A DNA stretch of 64,000 nt, from assembly GCA_965275905.1 (NCBI GenBank), contig CBDHYJ010000082.1:149517-213516 (forward strand). The letters run 5' to 3'. Each line of letters starts with the position of its first letter. The first letter of the stretch is position 1. This stretch comes from CBDAQD01 sp965275905 (GTDB lineage Bacteria > Pseudomonadota > Alphaproteobacteria > Rhizobiales > JAJFHC01). The translations under genes and the position numbers were made by a program. The notes under the pieces are model-generated. The model worked only from the letters and a program-made list of their open reading frames with translations. It was not told where the DNA came from and searched no databases. This document shows positions 25,166 through 34,263 of the stretch, piece after piece.

Positions 25166-26400
25166 GATGCGTCGGTCGAACCGGTAGCCACGAGTCTTGG
25201 GCGAGTCACCGGATCGTCGAGCAACATGGGCGGGGACTCATTTGACTGTACTGTGCCCGTCTGGGCGACCTGCCGCTTCGGCTTCTGGCGCATTGCGGGC
25301 TCGGAACGCTGCGGGCGGGGCTGGTTGCCGTCCTTGGGTGCCGGCGGGCGCTTTGACTTGACGCGCATCGGCCGCTTCGCGCTCTGATCGAGCGCCTGTT
25401 CGGTCGGCTTGGTCGGTTGCGGCGGAGCCGGAGGGGCGGCCTGCGGTCTCGGGGCAGGTGCCGGCTCCAGGAATTCCGGATCGACGACATGCGGATCATG
25501 GCCGGCCGCGGGCCTCTGCGGCTGCTCCGCGGCGGGTGCCGCTTCGGGCCAGGGGTCCGGGCGCGGCGCCGGTGCGCGGGTCCGGGGCGGCTTGCGCTCG
25601 GCGCTCGGCCGCGGTTTGCTCTCGCCCTGCGCACGGGCAGGCTTGCGTTCGGCCGACCGTGTTTCACGGGGTTCCCTTTGGCGCGGTTGTGGCTGCGGTT
25701 CGCGTGCACGCGGTTCAGGTGCCGGCTCGGCCATGGGCTCCATCGTTTCCATGGGCTCCGTCGGCTCGATCGGCTCCCGCGGTTCTTCCAGGGCCGGTTC
25801 CTTCTGCGCGCGCTGGGCCGGTCGCCGTTCTTCCCGGCGCTCTGCCGGCTGACGGGTCTCGGCCTGAAGCTGTTCTTCGAACTTCGGCTCGGCTTGACGC
25901 GGTTCGGCCGGGCGCGGCTCCGGTGCCCGCGGCTCTGCGCGGCGCGGTTCGGGCCGGCGCTGCTCGGGAGGTCGGGAGTCCTGCTGCCGCGGTTCCTGCT
26001 GTCTTGGCTCCGGCTGTCTTTGTTCCGGCGGTCGGGGGCGCCGTGCCGGTCCGGGGTCTCTCGGGGCAGGGGCATCGCGGGCGACGAGTTGGGGCTCCGC
26101 TGTCCGCATCGGGGCCCCGAGTTCCGGGCGCTCCATCGGATCGTGACGGATACTGCTCTCAACGACGAAATCCTGGCCGCCGCCAATCATGACCAGATGC
26201 TCGACATTGTCGCGCCTGATCAGCATCAGCCGGCGTCGCTTGTCCACGGCTGTGGTTTCCAGAATTTCGATGCGGGCGCCGCGCCGTCCGCCCATGGCGC
26301 CGGAAAAGCCGAAGCGCTTCACGAGAACCGCTATCAGACCGATCAGCGCCAGCACGAACACCAGTGCCAGCATGTATTGAATGTAGTCGCCCAAAATCAT
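25162..26400 (-). CDS. fliO: FliO with a very long low-complexity tail
   Basis: 412 residues, about three times the usual FliO core. Residues 1-90 are the FliO domain: a membrane helix (MLALVFVLALIGLIAVLV), basic stretch KRFGFSGAMGGRRGARIEIL and RRRLMLIRRDNVEHLVMIGG. The remaining ~320 residues are a disordered Pro/Arg/Glu/Gln-rich tail made of degenerate short units such as RRPEPRQ, RAEPR and PAEPRQ. FliO helps assemble FliP during export-gate formation. The tail is intact and in frame; its role is unknown. Large open frames on the other strand are by-products of its biased composition. Confidence 0.85.
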   Translation of the reverse strand: MILGDYIQYMLALVFVLALIGLIAVLVKRFGFSGAMGGRRGARIEILETTAVDKRRRLMLIRRDNVEHLVMIGGGQDFVVESSIRHDPMERPELGAPMRTAEPQLVARDAPAPRDPGPARRPRPPEQRQPEPRQQEPRQQDSRPPEQRRPEPRRAEPRAPEPRPAEPRQAEPKFEEQLQAETRQPAERREERRPAQRAQKEPALEEPREPIEPTEPMETMEPMAEPAPEPRAREPQPQPRQREPRETRSAERKPARAQGESKPRPSAERKPPRTRAPAPRPDPWPEAAPAAEQPQRPAAGHDPHVVDPEFLEPAPAPRPQAAPPAPPQPTKPTEQALDQSAKRPMRVKSKRPPAPKDGNQPRPQRSEPAMRQKPKRQVAQTGTVQSNESPPMLLDDPVTRPRLVATGSTDAS

Positions 26401-26549
26401 GTTTATTGCCCCCTATCGGAGCAGGCTCCCGCAGGCCCACTCGGTAAATCTTGCCTACTTTATGCCTAACAAAAGGTTAACGCAGACTGCCGCTCGGTTA
26501 ACGTGCGCAGAAAACGGGCGATTTTATGGTTACCGGAGAGTTATCCCGG

Positions 26550-26564
26550 TTAAACAAACATTAA
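26550..26564 (+). promoter_or_regulatory. CtrA-type site in the fliO/flgB intergenic region
   Basis: TTAA at 26550-26553, seven bases, then TTAA at 26561-26564 followed by CCAT, the CtrA recognition pattern TTAA-N7-TTAA. It lies about 110 bases before flgB and between the two divergent flagellar operons. Two further GTTAAC motifs are nearby (about 26477 and 26497). The CckA kinase, which feeds the CtrA phosphorelay, is encoded in the same cluster. Confidence 0.6.
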
Positions 26565-26670
26565 CCATTTGCAACGAAAGCTTAATTCAGGGGCTGAAGG
26601 CCTCCGGAATGAGCGTCCGCCTCGTCCAGAAGGGCAGCTGGTGCGGCGCGCCGATCACATGGTGATTCGC

Positions 26671-27081
26671 ATGGCGCTGACAGATCTTCCCGTTCTGAGT
26701 TCGCTCAAGACCAAGATGATGTGGCTGCAGGCACGCCAGCGCGTGCTGGCCGAGAACGTGGCCAACGCGGACACGCCTGACTACGTGGCCAAGGACCTGA
26801 AACCGCTGTCTTTCGATCAGATGGTGAAGGCCGAGACGGTCGGGTCGGTCGAGATGGTGCGCACCAGCAAGGCGCATATCGGCGGCGCGCCGCTTACGGA
26901 CAGCGGCAGCGGGTTCGGCACGGACGAGGGCACGTCGTGGGAGACGACGCCATCGGGCAACGGCGTGGTGCTCGAGGAACAGATGATGAAGGTCACGTCC
27001 AACCAGATGGAATACCAGACCGCGGCGACGCTGTATTCGAAGTCGATCGCCTTGCTCAGGATCGCGGTCGGATCGCAATAG
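26671..27081 (+). CDS. flgB: Flagellar basal-body rod protein FlgB
   Basis: 136 residues beginning MALTDLPVLSSLKTKMMWLQ. Rod-protein hallmarks are ARQRVLAENVANADTPDYVA near the N-terminus and the C-terminal helix NQMEYQTAATLYSKSIALLR. The ATG at 26671 matches family length; an in-frame ATG at 26659 adds four residues. FlgB is a proximal rod subunit exported by the flagellar apparatus. First gene of flgB-flgC-fliE-fliQ-fliR-flhB. Confidence 0.93.
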   Translation: MALTDLPVLSSLKTKMMWLQARQRVLAENVANADTPDYVAKDLKPLSFDQMVKAETVGSVEMVRTSKAHIGGAPLTDSGSGFGTDEGTSWETTPSGNGVVLEEQMMKVTSNQMEYQTAATLYSKSIALLRIAVGSQ

Positions 27082-27130
27082 TCGGACGCAACCGCCTGAC
27101 GGCGGACAACTGAAAAGGGGCTGACACACC

Positions 27131-27541
27131 ATGGACCTGATGAAGTCGATGATGATCGCGGCATCCGGCCTGCGCGCCCAGAGCGGGCGCATGCGGGTGA
27201 TCTCGGAGAACATCGCCAATGCGGCATCGACCGGAAACGCGCCCGGTGCCGACCCGTACCGGCGCCGCATTCCAACATTCGAGGCGACGTTCGACAGCGA
27301 ACTGAAGGCCTACAAGATCAATCTCGGCCGTGTCGAACTCGACAAGTCGGACTTCCAGCGCAAATACGCGCCGAACCATCCCGCGGCCGACAAGACCGGC
27401 TACGTCAAGATGCCGAACGTCAACACGCTTGTGGAGATGATGGACATGCGCGAGGCGCAGCGCAGCTACGAGGCCAATCTCAACGTCATCCGCTCGTCGC
27501 GTTCGATGGCGGTGCGGACCATCGATATCCTGCGGGCCTGA
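27131..27541 (+). CDS. flgC: Flagellar basal-body rod protein FlgC
   Basis: 136 residues with the rod N-terminus (MIAASGLRAQSGRMRVISEN, IANAAST) and the C-terminal NVNTLVEMMDMREAQRSYEAN pattern shared by rod, hook and FlgC proteins. An AAGGGG ribosome site precedes the ATG. It assembles with FlgB, FlgF and FliE into the proximal rod. Confidence 0.95.
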   Translation: MDLMKSMMIAASGLRAQSGRMRVISENIANAASTGNAPGADPYRRRIPTFEATFDSELKAYKINLGRVELDKSDFQRKYAPNHPAADKTGYVKMPNVNTLVEMMDMREAQRSYEANLNVIRSSRSMAVRTIDILRA

Positions 27542-27574
27542 ACGCCTTGACGCCCTAACCGAAGGAGCGGAATC

Positions 27575-27898
27575 ATGACCACGACCGCATCAGCCGCCGC
27601 CCAGGCCTACGCCGCTGCCGCACGCGCGGTCGCCGACGCGGCCAAGGGAACCGCCCAGGCCAAAACGCCGGGCGACGGCGAGGCCGACTTTGGCGCCGCC
27701 CTGCAGCAGGCGGTCGCCTCGGTATCCGGTAACATCGACAAGGCGGAGGCCACGACCATGGCCCAGGTCGCCGGCAAGGCCGACGTTGTCGACGTCGTGA
27801 CCGCTGTCGCCGAGACCGAGGTCGCTCTGAGAACGCTGGTCAGCGTTCGCGACCGGGTGATCGCGACCTACCAGGAAATCATGCGGATGCCGATCTGA
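27575..27898 (+). CDS. fliE: Flagellar hook-basal body complex protein FliE
   Basis: 107 residues. The alanine-rich N-terminus is followed by the conserved FliE C-terminal half (VASVSGNIDKAEATTMAQVA, VVTAVAETEVALRTLVSVRD, IATYQEIMRMPI). FliE joins the rod to the MS ring and export gate. It lies 33 bases after flgC and 29 before fliQ, with GGAGCGG ahead of the ATG. Confidence 0.93.
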   Translation: MTTTASAAAQAYAAAARAVADAAKGTAQAKTPGDGEADFGAALQQAVASVSGNIDKAEATTMAQVAGKADVVDVVTAVAETEVALRTLVSVRDRVIATYQEIMRMPI

Positions 27899-27927
27899 CG
27901 GCTCGGCGCAGGACTGAAAGAGGCACC

Positions 27928-28194
27928 ATGAGCGGGGCAGAAGTACTCGACATCGCACGCGACGGGATATTCGTACTCCTGAAGCTTTCCGCGCCGCTGA
28001 TGCTGGTCGGCCTCGGCGTCGGCCTGGTCATCGCGCTGTTCCAGGCGCTGACCCAGATCCAGGAAGTGACACTGGTCTTCGTGCCGAAAATCCTGGCGAT
28101 CTTCGTCACGATGCTGCTTACGCTTCCGTTCATGGGCGAGGTGCTCGGCACGTTCATGGACCGGCTGGCCACGCAGATGATCACGCCGGGCTGA
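27928..28194 (+). CDS. fliQ: Flagellar export protein FliQ
   Basis: 88 residues with two membrane helices (LLKLSAPLMLVGLGVGLVIALFQ and VPKILAIFVTMLLTLPFM) around the conserved ALTQIQEVTL turn. It is a small subunit of the FliPQR export gate. Confidence 0.95.
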   Translation: MSGAEVLDIARDGIFVLLKLSAPLMLVGLGVGLVIALFQALTQIQEVTLVFVPKILAIFVTMLLTLPFMGEVLGTFMDRLATQMITPG

Positions 28195-28261
28195 CCGGGA
28201 GCGCGGCGGTGGAGGGGCCCGAGCGGACAGGGATCGCTTACCGGTGGCCGGAGCAACGGTC

Positions 28262-29023
28262 ATGACGATCTCGTTCAACGCCGAATTCGCCTTTGTCTTC
28301 ATTCTCGTTTTCGCGCGCATCGGCTCGATGGTGGCGACCATGCCGGCTTTCGGCGAGGTCATGGTAACGGCCCGCGTCCGTCTTGCCCTTGCACTTCTCA
28401 TCTCGCTGGTCATGGTGCCGATCGTCGGCGACAACTACAGCGGCATTCCCGGCAATCTCGGCCGGATGACCATGGCGGTGCTGGGCGAGATCGCTATCGG
28501 ACTGCTGATCGGCGCGTCGGCCCGCCTGCTGACCAGTGCGCTTCAGGTGGCCGGCACGGCGATCGCCTACCAGACGGGCCTTGCCTTCGCGCAGAACGTC
28601 GACCCGACACAGGGGATCCAGAGTGCGATCGTCGGCTCGTTCCTGTCGGTGCTGGCGATGACGATGATCTTCGCGACCGATATGCACCATCTGCTGATCG
28701 CGGCGATGCGCGACAGCTACGAGCTGTTCAAGCCGGGCGAGGCGATCCCGTTTGCCGATTTTGCCCAGATGGCGCTGAAGATAGTGGCCGGGGCGTTCAA
28801 GGTGGGCATCCAGATGGCCGCGCCGTTCATCGTGTTCGGCATGATCTTCAACCTCGGCCAGGGCGTGCTTTCACGCCTGATGCCGCAGGTGCAGATCTTC
28901 TTTATTGCGATCCCCGCGAACATCTTCCTCGGGTTCGCGCTCTTCATGCTGATGCTGTCGTCGATGATGATGTGGTATCTCGACCACTTCTCCACCGGCG
29001 TCAGCGTGTTCCTGCGGCAATAG
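28262..29023 (+). CDS. fliR: Flagellar export protein FliR
   Basis: 253 residues and about six membrane helices. The N-terminus FAFVFILVFARIGSMVATMPAFGE and the segment AGTAIAYQTGLAFAQNVDPTQG are FliR signatures. The ATG at 28262 has CGGAG nine bases before it; a GTG at 28244 would add six residues. It completes the FliPQR gate and ends 13 bases before flhB. Confidence 0.93.
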   Translation: MTISFNAEFAFVFILVFARIGSMVATMPAFGEVMVTARVRLALALLISLVMVPIVGDNYSGIPGNLGRMTMAVLGEIAIGLLIGASARLLTSALQVAGTAIAYQTGLAFAQNVDPTQGIQSAIVGSFLSVLAMTMIFATDMHHLLIAAMRDSYELFKPGEAIPFADFAQMALKIVAGAFKVGIQMAAPFIVFGMIFNLGQGVLSRLMPQVQIFFIAIPANIFLGFALFMLMLSSMMMWYLDHFSTGVSVFLRQ

Positions 29024-29035
29024 CGAGGCGGGGCC

Positions 29036-30127
29036 GTGGCTGAAGACCAACCGGATCAATCAGAAAAGACAGAAGAACCAACCCAAAAGCGGTTGGAAGA
29101 TGCGCACAAGAAAGGCGATGTCGCGAAGAGCCAGGAGGTCAACGCCTGGTTCGTCATGGTCGCCGCCACGCTCGTCGTGCTGATTTTCTCGGATTCGATG
29201 ATGAGCTCGCTGGCCGGATCGCTGAAAGCATTCCTGCACCAGCCGCACGAAATCCCCATGGACGGCGAGCACCTGAGGATCGTCGGTCGGGAGATCGCCA
29301 TCGCCGTCGTCGTCGCGCTGCTGCTGCCGCTGCTTGTCCTGGTTATCGGTGCGGTCAGTGGCAATCTGGTGCAGCACAAGCTGCTGTTCACCGGCGAGGC
29401 GCTCAAACCCAAACTTTCGCGCATTTCAGTGATTTCCGGGTGGAAGCGCCTGTTTTCCGGCCAGAGCCTGGCGAACTTCCTGAAGGGCCTGGTCAAGCTC
29501 GTCATCGTCGCCATCATCATGTTCGCCATCGTCTGGCCCGAGCGCGACCGGCTGGACCTCATGGTCACGGCTGATATCGCGGCGATCCTGCCGATCGTGA
29601 AGGTGCTCTCGCTCAAGCTTCTGGCCGGCGTCATCGCCGTAATGACGGTCATCGCCGCGATCGACTTTCTCTACCAGCGCTATACCTGGATGCAGAAGCA
29701 GCGCATGACCATGAAAGAGTTGCGCGACGAGCACAAGCAGATGGAAGGCGATCCGACCGTCAAGGCGAAGCTGCGCCAGGTGCGCATCGAGCGCGGCCGC
29801 AAGCGCATGATGGCGAACGTGCCCGAGGCCTCGGTCGTGATCACCAACCCGACGCACTATTCGGTGGCCCTCAAGTACGATCAGGGCATGAGCGCGCCGG
29901 TGGTCGTGGCCAAGGGCATCGACGCGATCGCGCTCAAGATCCGGGAAATCGCCAAGGAACACGACATCCCGATCGTGGAAAATCCGCCGCTGGCCCGCAG
30001 CCTGCACGCCGCGGTCGATGTGGATGAGGAAATTCGGCCTGAACACTACAAGGCGGTTGCGCAAGTTATTGGGTATGTCATGAAGATTAAGGGTAGACTG
30101 GCCAGGCGCACAGCACGGCGCGAGTGA
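29036..30127 (+). CDS. flhB: Flagellar export switch protein FlhB
   Basis: 363 residues, GTG start after GCGAGGCGGGGCC. The N-terminus is the usual DQSEKTEEPTQKRLEDAHKKGDVAKSQE, followed by four membrane helices and a cytoplasmic domain. That domain has the autocleavage motif NPTH (in SVVITNPTHYSVALKYD, near residue 270), where FlhB cuts itself to switch export specificity from hook to filament. Last gene of the flagellar operon before cckA. Confidence 0.95.
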   Translation: MAEDQPDQSEKTEEPTQKRLEDAHKKGDVAKSQEVNAWFVMVAATLVVLIFSDSMMSSLAGSLKAFLHQPHEIPMDGEHLRIVGREIAIAVVVALLLPLLVLVIGAVSGNLVQHKLLFTGEALKPKLSRISVISGWKRLFSGQSLANFLKGLVKLVIVAIIMFAIVWPERDRLDLMVTADIAAILPIVKVLSLKLLAGVIAVMTVIAAIDFLYQRYTWMQKQRMTMKELRDEHKQMEGDPTVKAKLRQVRIERGRKRMMANVPEASVVITNPTHYSVALKYDQGMSAPVVVAKGIDAIALKIREIAKEHDIPIVENPPLARSLHAAVDVDEEIRPEHYKAVAQVIGYVMKIKGRLARRTARRE

Positions 30128-30252
30128 TTCGCTGGTGCAGCGGGCCGCAAATGCGTGGTAATCCCAGTGTAACTGTCTGTGCGTATACATCTTCAACGGT
30201 GTCTCAGGGCTGAGACTTTGATCGACTGGCGCATCAGGGGACGCGCGGACTT

Positions 30253-32802
30253 TTGAGCGAAATCGACCTCGAGAAGCGGGGCATGCAGGGGGATACGGAA
30301 AAACCCGGACAGGCATTGCCGATCGGCTCGGTCGTGCTCGCTGTGGTGCTGGCGCTCCTGCTTGCCTTCACCGCAGCGGCGCTGGCCTATGCGACGCGCG
30401 GTGCCGCCGATCTCTGGATTCTGGCGACGCTGGCCGGCTTCGCCTTCGTCGGGCTGCTGTGCCTGTTCGGCGCCGTCGCGGGCCTGGTGCAGGTCGGACG
30501 ACGCGATGCCAGCGAGGCGATGTCCGCCCAGGTCATCGCGCAGATCGGCGAGGCCTGCGCGGTCACCGACCACTACGGCCGGGTGGTCTTCGCGAGCCCC
30601 GAATACCGCCGGCTCGCGGGCGGGGACGCCGCCCGCAAGATTCTCGGCGTCGAGCATCTGTATGCCGGATATCCGGATATCGCCGATCACATATACCGGC
30701 TGTCGCAGGCCGCACGCGCCGGTGAATCGGCGGTGGAGGAGATTCGCCTGGTCGGCGGCAGTTCGGCGGCCGGCGCGCATCGCGACCGCACGGCGTGGCT
30801 GCGTGTAACGGTCGAGCCGATCGAAAGCGGGCGCAGACGTCAGCAGAGTCTTTGGAGGATCGTCGACCTCACGGCCGAGAGGGAGCGCCAGGAAGCCGCG
30901 TTCCAGAAGCTGCAGCATATTATCGACTATCTCGACCATGCGCCGGCCGGCTTTTTCTCAGCGGATGGCGGAGGCCGGATCCAGTACCTCAATGCGACGC
31001 TTGCGGGCTGGCTTGGCATCGATCTGGCAAAGACCACCGGCGGCGTGCTCACGCTCGGCGAGATCGTGAGCGGCGGCGGCGCTTCCGTCATCGAAAGTGT
31101 CGAGCCGGTGTCGGAAGGGACGCGCGAGGAGACATTCGACCTCGATCTCACCAAGGCCGACGGAACATCCCTGCCGGTGCGTATCCTGCACAGGGTATCG
31201 TTCGACTCGGAAGGCCAGGCGGGCACGTCCCGGTCGCTGGTTCTCAACCGCAGCCCGGGAGCGGATGTCGCGGAATCCCTGAGGGCGGCCGAGGTCCGGC
31301 TTGCCCGGTTCTTCAACGGCGCGCCGATCGGCATCGCGATTGTCGGGCGCGACGGCCAGATCAAGAGCGTCAACACCGCCTTTGTCCGCACGGCCGGTGA
31401 GGCGTCGGGCCGCGGCCGCGGACTGCTGGAGCTGGTGGCCGAGGACAGCCACGAAACCCTCAAGACCGCACTCGACAGCGCCTGGGACGGCAAGGCCGTC
31501 ATTCCGCCCGTGGATATCCGCTTCAGCGCACAGGACGAACGGGAAAGCCGCTTCTTCGTCAGCCGGATCGAGGATGACGGTGACGACTCGGTCATTGTCT
31601 ACTCGGTCGACACAACGGAACAGCGTTCGCTCGAGATGCAGTTCGCCCAGAGCCAGAAGATGCAGGCGGTGGGTCAGCTTGCGGGCGGCGTGGCCCACGA
31701 CTTCAACAACGTGCTGACCGCCATCATCGGCTTCTCCGACCTGCTGCTCGCGCGCCACAGGCCGACGGACCCGTCCTTCCAGGACATCATGAACATCAAG
31801 CAGAACGCCAACCGGGCGGCCAATCTGGTGCGGCAGCTGCTGGCGTTCTCCAGGCGCCAGACCCTGCGGCCGGAAATCCTGTCACTGACCGACGTGCTGG
31901 CCGACCTCGGCAATCTGCTGGGACGCCTGATCGGCGAGAAGATCGAGCTCAAGGTCGTGCACGGGCGCGAGCTCGGCCTGGTCAAGGTCGACGTCAACCA
32001 GTTCGAGCAGGTGGTCATCAACCTGGCCGTGAACGCGCGCGACGCCATGGCCGACGGCGGCACGCTGACGGTCCGGACCGCCAACTTCACCGAAGAGGAA
32101 TCCCGCGCGCTCGACAGCAAGATCATGCCGGTCGGCGAGTATGTCATGTGCGAGGTGTCCGACACCGGCACGGGCATGGCCAAGGAAGTGCTCGACAAGA
32201 TCTACGAGCCGTTCTTCTCGACCAAGGATGTCGGCAAGGGGACGGGGCTCGGCCTGTCGACGGTCTACGGCATCGTCAAGCAGACCGGCGGGTACATTTT
32301 CGCCGAAAGCGCGCCGGGCGAGGGCACCACGTTCAGGATCTACCTGCCGCGGGTCCACCGCGACGAGGCCGCCGAGGCGCAGGCCGAGGAAGAGGCCGAG
32401 GGCAAGGCGGACGCCGCATCCGCGGACCTGACGGGGGCCGGTACGATCCTCCTGGTCGAGGACGAGGAAGCCGTGCGGGCGTTTGCCTCGCGCGCGCTGC
32501 AGAGCCGCGGCTATACCGTGCTCGAGGCCGACAGCGGCGAAACCGCGCTGGTTCAACTGGAAGCCCACGAGGGCGAGATCGATCTGGTGATCTCCGACGT
32601 GGTGATGCCGGAGATGGACGGGCCCACGCTGCTCAAGGAACTGCGGAAGCGTCATGCCAAAATGAAGGTGATCTTCATCTCCGGTTACGCGGAGGACGCC
32701 TTCAAGAAGAACCTGGATGACGACGAGATCTTCGCGTTCCTGCCCAAGCCGTTCTCGCTCAAGCAGCTTGCGGCCGCGGTCAAGGAAACGCTGGGCAGCT
32801 GA
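30253..32802 (+). CDS. cckA: CckA-type hybrid histidine kinase
   Basis: 849 residues from a TTG start; an in-frame ATG at 30283 is possible. Two membrane helices (about 17-40 and 55-77) are followed by PAS-like domains. The HisKA box is VGQLAGGVAHDFNNVLTAIIGFSD (His near residue 480). The HATPase has NLAVNARDAMADGG, DTGTGM and GTGLGLSTVYGIVKQ, and the C-terminal receiver has phospho-Asp in LVISDVVMPEMDG. In alphaproteobacteria CckA passes phosphate through ChpT to CtrA, which controls cell cycle and motility. Its position after the flagellar genes and a CtrA-type site upstream of flgB fit this. Confidence 0.93.
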   Translation: MSEIDLEKRGMQGDTEKPGQALPIGSVVLAVVLALLLAFTAAALAYATRGAADLWILATLAGFAFVGLLCLFGAVAGLVQVGRRDASEAMSAQVIAQIGEACAVTDHYGRVVFASPEYRRLAGGDAARKILGVEHLYAGYPDIADHIYRLSQAARAGESAVEEIRLVGGSSAAGAHRDRTAWLRVTVEPIESGRRRQQSLWRIVDLTAERERQEAAFQKLQHIIDYLDHAPAGFFSADGGGRIQYLNATLAGWLGIDLAKTTGGVLTLGEIVSGGGASVIESVEPVSEGTREETFDLDLTKADGTSLPVRILHRVSFDSEGQAGTSRSLVLNRSPGADVAESLRAAEVRLARFFNGAPIGIAIVGRDGQIKSVNTAFVRTAGEASGRGRGLLELVAEDSHETLKTALDSAWDGKAVIPPVDIRFSAQDERESRFFVSRIEDDGDDSVIVYSVDTTEQRSLEMQFAQSQKMQAVGQLAGGVAHDFNNVLTAIIGFSDLLLARHRPTDPSFQDIMNIKQNANRAANLVRQLLAFSRRQTLRPEILSLTDVLADLGNLLGRLIGEKIELKVVHGRELGLVKVDVNQFEQVVINLAVNARDAMADGGTLTVRTANFTEEESRALDSKIMPVGEYVMCEVSDTGTGMAKEVLDKIYEPFFSTKDVGKGTGLGLSTVYGIVKQTGGYIFAESAPGEGTTFRIYLPRVHRDEAAEAQAEEEAEGKADAASADLTGAGTILLVEDEEAVRAFASRALQSRGYTVLEADSGETALVQLEAHEGEIDLVISDVVMPEMDGPTLLKELRKRHAKMKVIFISGYAEDAFKKNLDDDEIFAFLPKPFSLKQLAAAVKETLGS

Positions 32803-32829
32803 CCGGCCGCTTCATCCCGCTCCAACGGT

Positions 32830-33543
32830 TCATGACGATCCGGCCGGTTTGCGCCGGGCGCCCCAGAGCCGGCCTTTCCAGCCGGCCACGATGGCCATTG
32901 CGGCGAAGAACCAGAAAACGACGGACATCAGGAGCTCCGCATACCGTTCGGACGCGCTGCAACGGTCCTCGCCCAGGCACTCCAGTGATACAAAGAACAA
33001 GGACAGGAAGGACGTCATCAGGGCCGCGGCCACGCAGTAGAGCGCGATGAACACCACGCGTCGCGACTTGCTGGGATAGATGTATCCCTCTTCCTCGATG
33101 CGGCGCTCCGGCAGGGAGGCGCCGGGCGCGACATTCGCGGGGTCCTTCAGTATCACCAGCGACCGCGCCGCCATGTCGTGGATCGCCTGGTGGCGCCGGC
33201 TGGTCAGGACAAAGATGAGCGACAAAAACCCGAGATACGCCTTTATTACGGTCCTCAGGAGAGCCGCGAGCAGGTGAAGACTGCGGCCGCTGCGGGCGCT
33301 GATGACACGCATTCCCCTGATGTGATGGCCGATCGAGGCGCCGGTGAGGCTGAGGAACACCGGTTCGATGAGCAGCAGCATGGAAAAGATCACGAATGCC
33401 TTGATCGCGCCGTGGATCTGCATCGGCGCCAGCAGGTTCATCGACGTGAAAAACAGGGCCAAAAGAATGCTCGCATCGATCAGCACGGCTTCGATGCGCC
33501 GCGTGATGCGCGGGTATCTGATGCTCTCTGCGTCGTAGGCCAT
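32830..33543 (-). CDS. RDD-family membrane protein
   Basis: 237 residues; ATG at 33543 has AAGGCGG six bases before it, while a longer frame to 33666 has no support. The N-terminal RDD region (YPRITRRIEAVLIDASILLA, GASIGHHIRGMRV) holds the Arg-Asp-Asp-type motif in the first helix. Two further C-terminal helices follow. RDD proteins are inner-membrane proteins of mostly unknown transport function. Convergent with cckA, 27 bases apart. Confidence 0.8.
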   Translation of the reverse strand: MAYDAESIRYPRITRRIEAVLIDASILLALFFTSMNLLAPMQIHGAIKAFVIFSMLLLIEPVFLSLTGASIGHHIRGMRVISARSGRSLHLLAALLRTVIKAYLGFLSLIFVLTSRRHQAIHDMAARSLVILKDPANVAPGASLPERRIEEEGYIYPSKSRRVVFIALYCVAAALMTSFLSLFFVSLECLGEDRCSASERYAELLMSVVFWFFAAMAIVAGWKGRLWGARRKPAGSS

Positions 33544-33809
33544 CCGGTCCGCCTTGTTGCTGGAGCCGCAGGTCATCCGGGACGGTGTGTGCCGGCCAGA
33601 TTGACCAGCCGGGCGGGCGAATGCAAGCCGCGGTCCCGAATCCGTCCGCCGGAGCGTGATTTCCACTTATACCGATGCCGAAAAAACGCAGCGTGTGGGA
33701 TTTGTCACATCGAGTCCGCGGAACGCTTCCTATGTTCAATCCCGCTATGACTGATCTGACAGGGACAATTCAAACAGGACCGCAAGGTTCGGGCGGCAGG
33801 AGCCTGGTT

Positions 33810-33941
33810 ATGAGGTCTGACGATTACTGGACCGAAAAAAAGCTCACGCTCAGACACGTGGTTTCCGCCTGGTTCATCTGCGGCGGACTGGTTGCGGTAC
33901 TGGCCATCGGTGCACAACTGCTTGATTGGGCGACCGGTTAG
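33810..33941 (+). CDS. Small single-helix membrane protein
   Basis: 43 residues (MRSDDYWTEKKLTLRHVVSA..., then one membrane helix, ending QLLDWATG). The ATG is chosen because AGGAG stands eight bases before it; the frame is open from 33675, so a longer form is possible. No family recognised. It is the last gene before the repeat-bounded cassette. Confidence 0.5.
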   Translation: MRSDDYWTEKKLTLRHVVSAWFICGGLVAVLAIGAQLLDWATG

Positions 33942-34263
33942 CAAGCCCGCCTCCCGCAATCTGATTGCGGCTGCGGGCGGGCCGTCGCGGGCCCCGAAAG
34001 GGATACCGCGCATCCCGTGACGGCCCGGCTTGCTTTGGCGGTGGTGTGGCAGGGAAATGCGCAAGTGTAAGGCGACACCTAGTTTGACTTAGCCGGGTAT
34101 CCCGTCGCGGAAAACTGCGGGCAATTGTGGCGGACACCGGCGGAAATCTCCGGAGCGTCCCACTTCCACGAAACACCGCAGAAAACGTCCAATTCAGAGA
34201 CCAATAATGCGTGGAAATCAGTGAGGCAGGTGAGACGCTTCGGGCGCTCCCCGACTGCGACTT
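33942..34263. other. Intergenic region with the left 54-bp repeat, no clear gene
   Basis: 322 bases. It contains the left copy of the 54-bp repeat (33988-34041), then about 220 bases in which GC content drops toward the cassette level. Only short unlikely frames are present. A possible cassette boundary lies in this stretch. Confidence 0.5.
33988..34041. repeat. Left copy of a 54-bp direct repeat flanking the cassette
   Basis: Identical over 54 bases to 36236-36289. Each copy has nested inverted repeats: an outer CGGGCC/GGCCCG pair and an inner GGGAT/ATCCC pair around ACCGCGC. The sequence can therefore fold into a hairpin. The two copies bracket a 2.2-kb low-GC segment, as expected for attachment sites, or for a dispersed palindromic element that served as recombination sites. 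Confidence 0.8.

Noticed and set aside
25417..26469. 350-codon open frame on the plus strand opposite fliO
   Set aside because: Arises from the biased repeat composition of the FliO tail; the FliO domain and its overlap with fliP support the minus strand.
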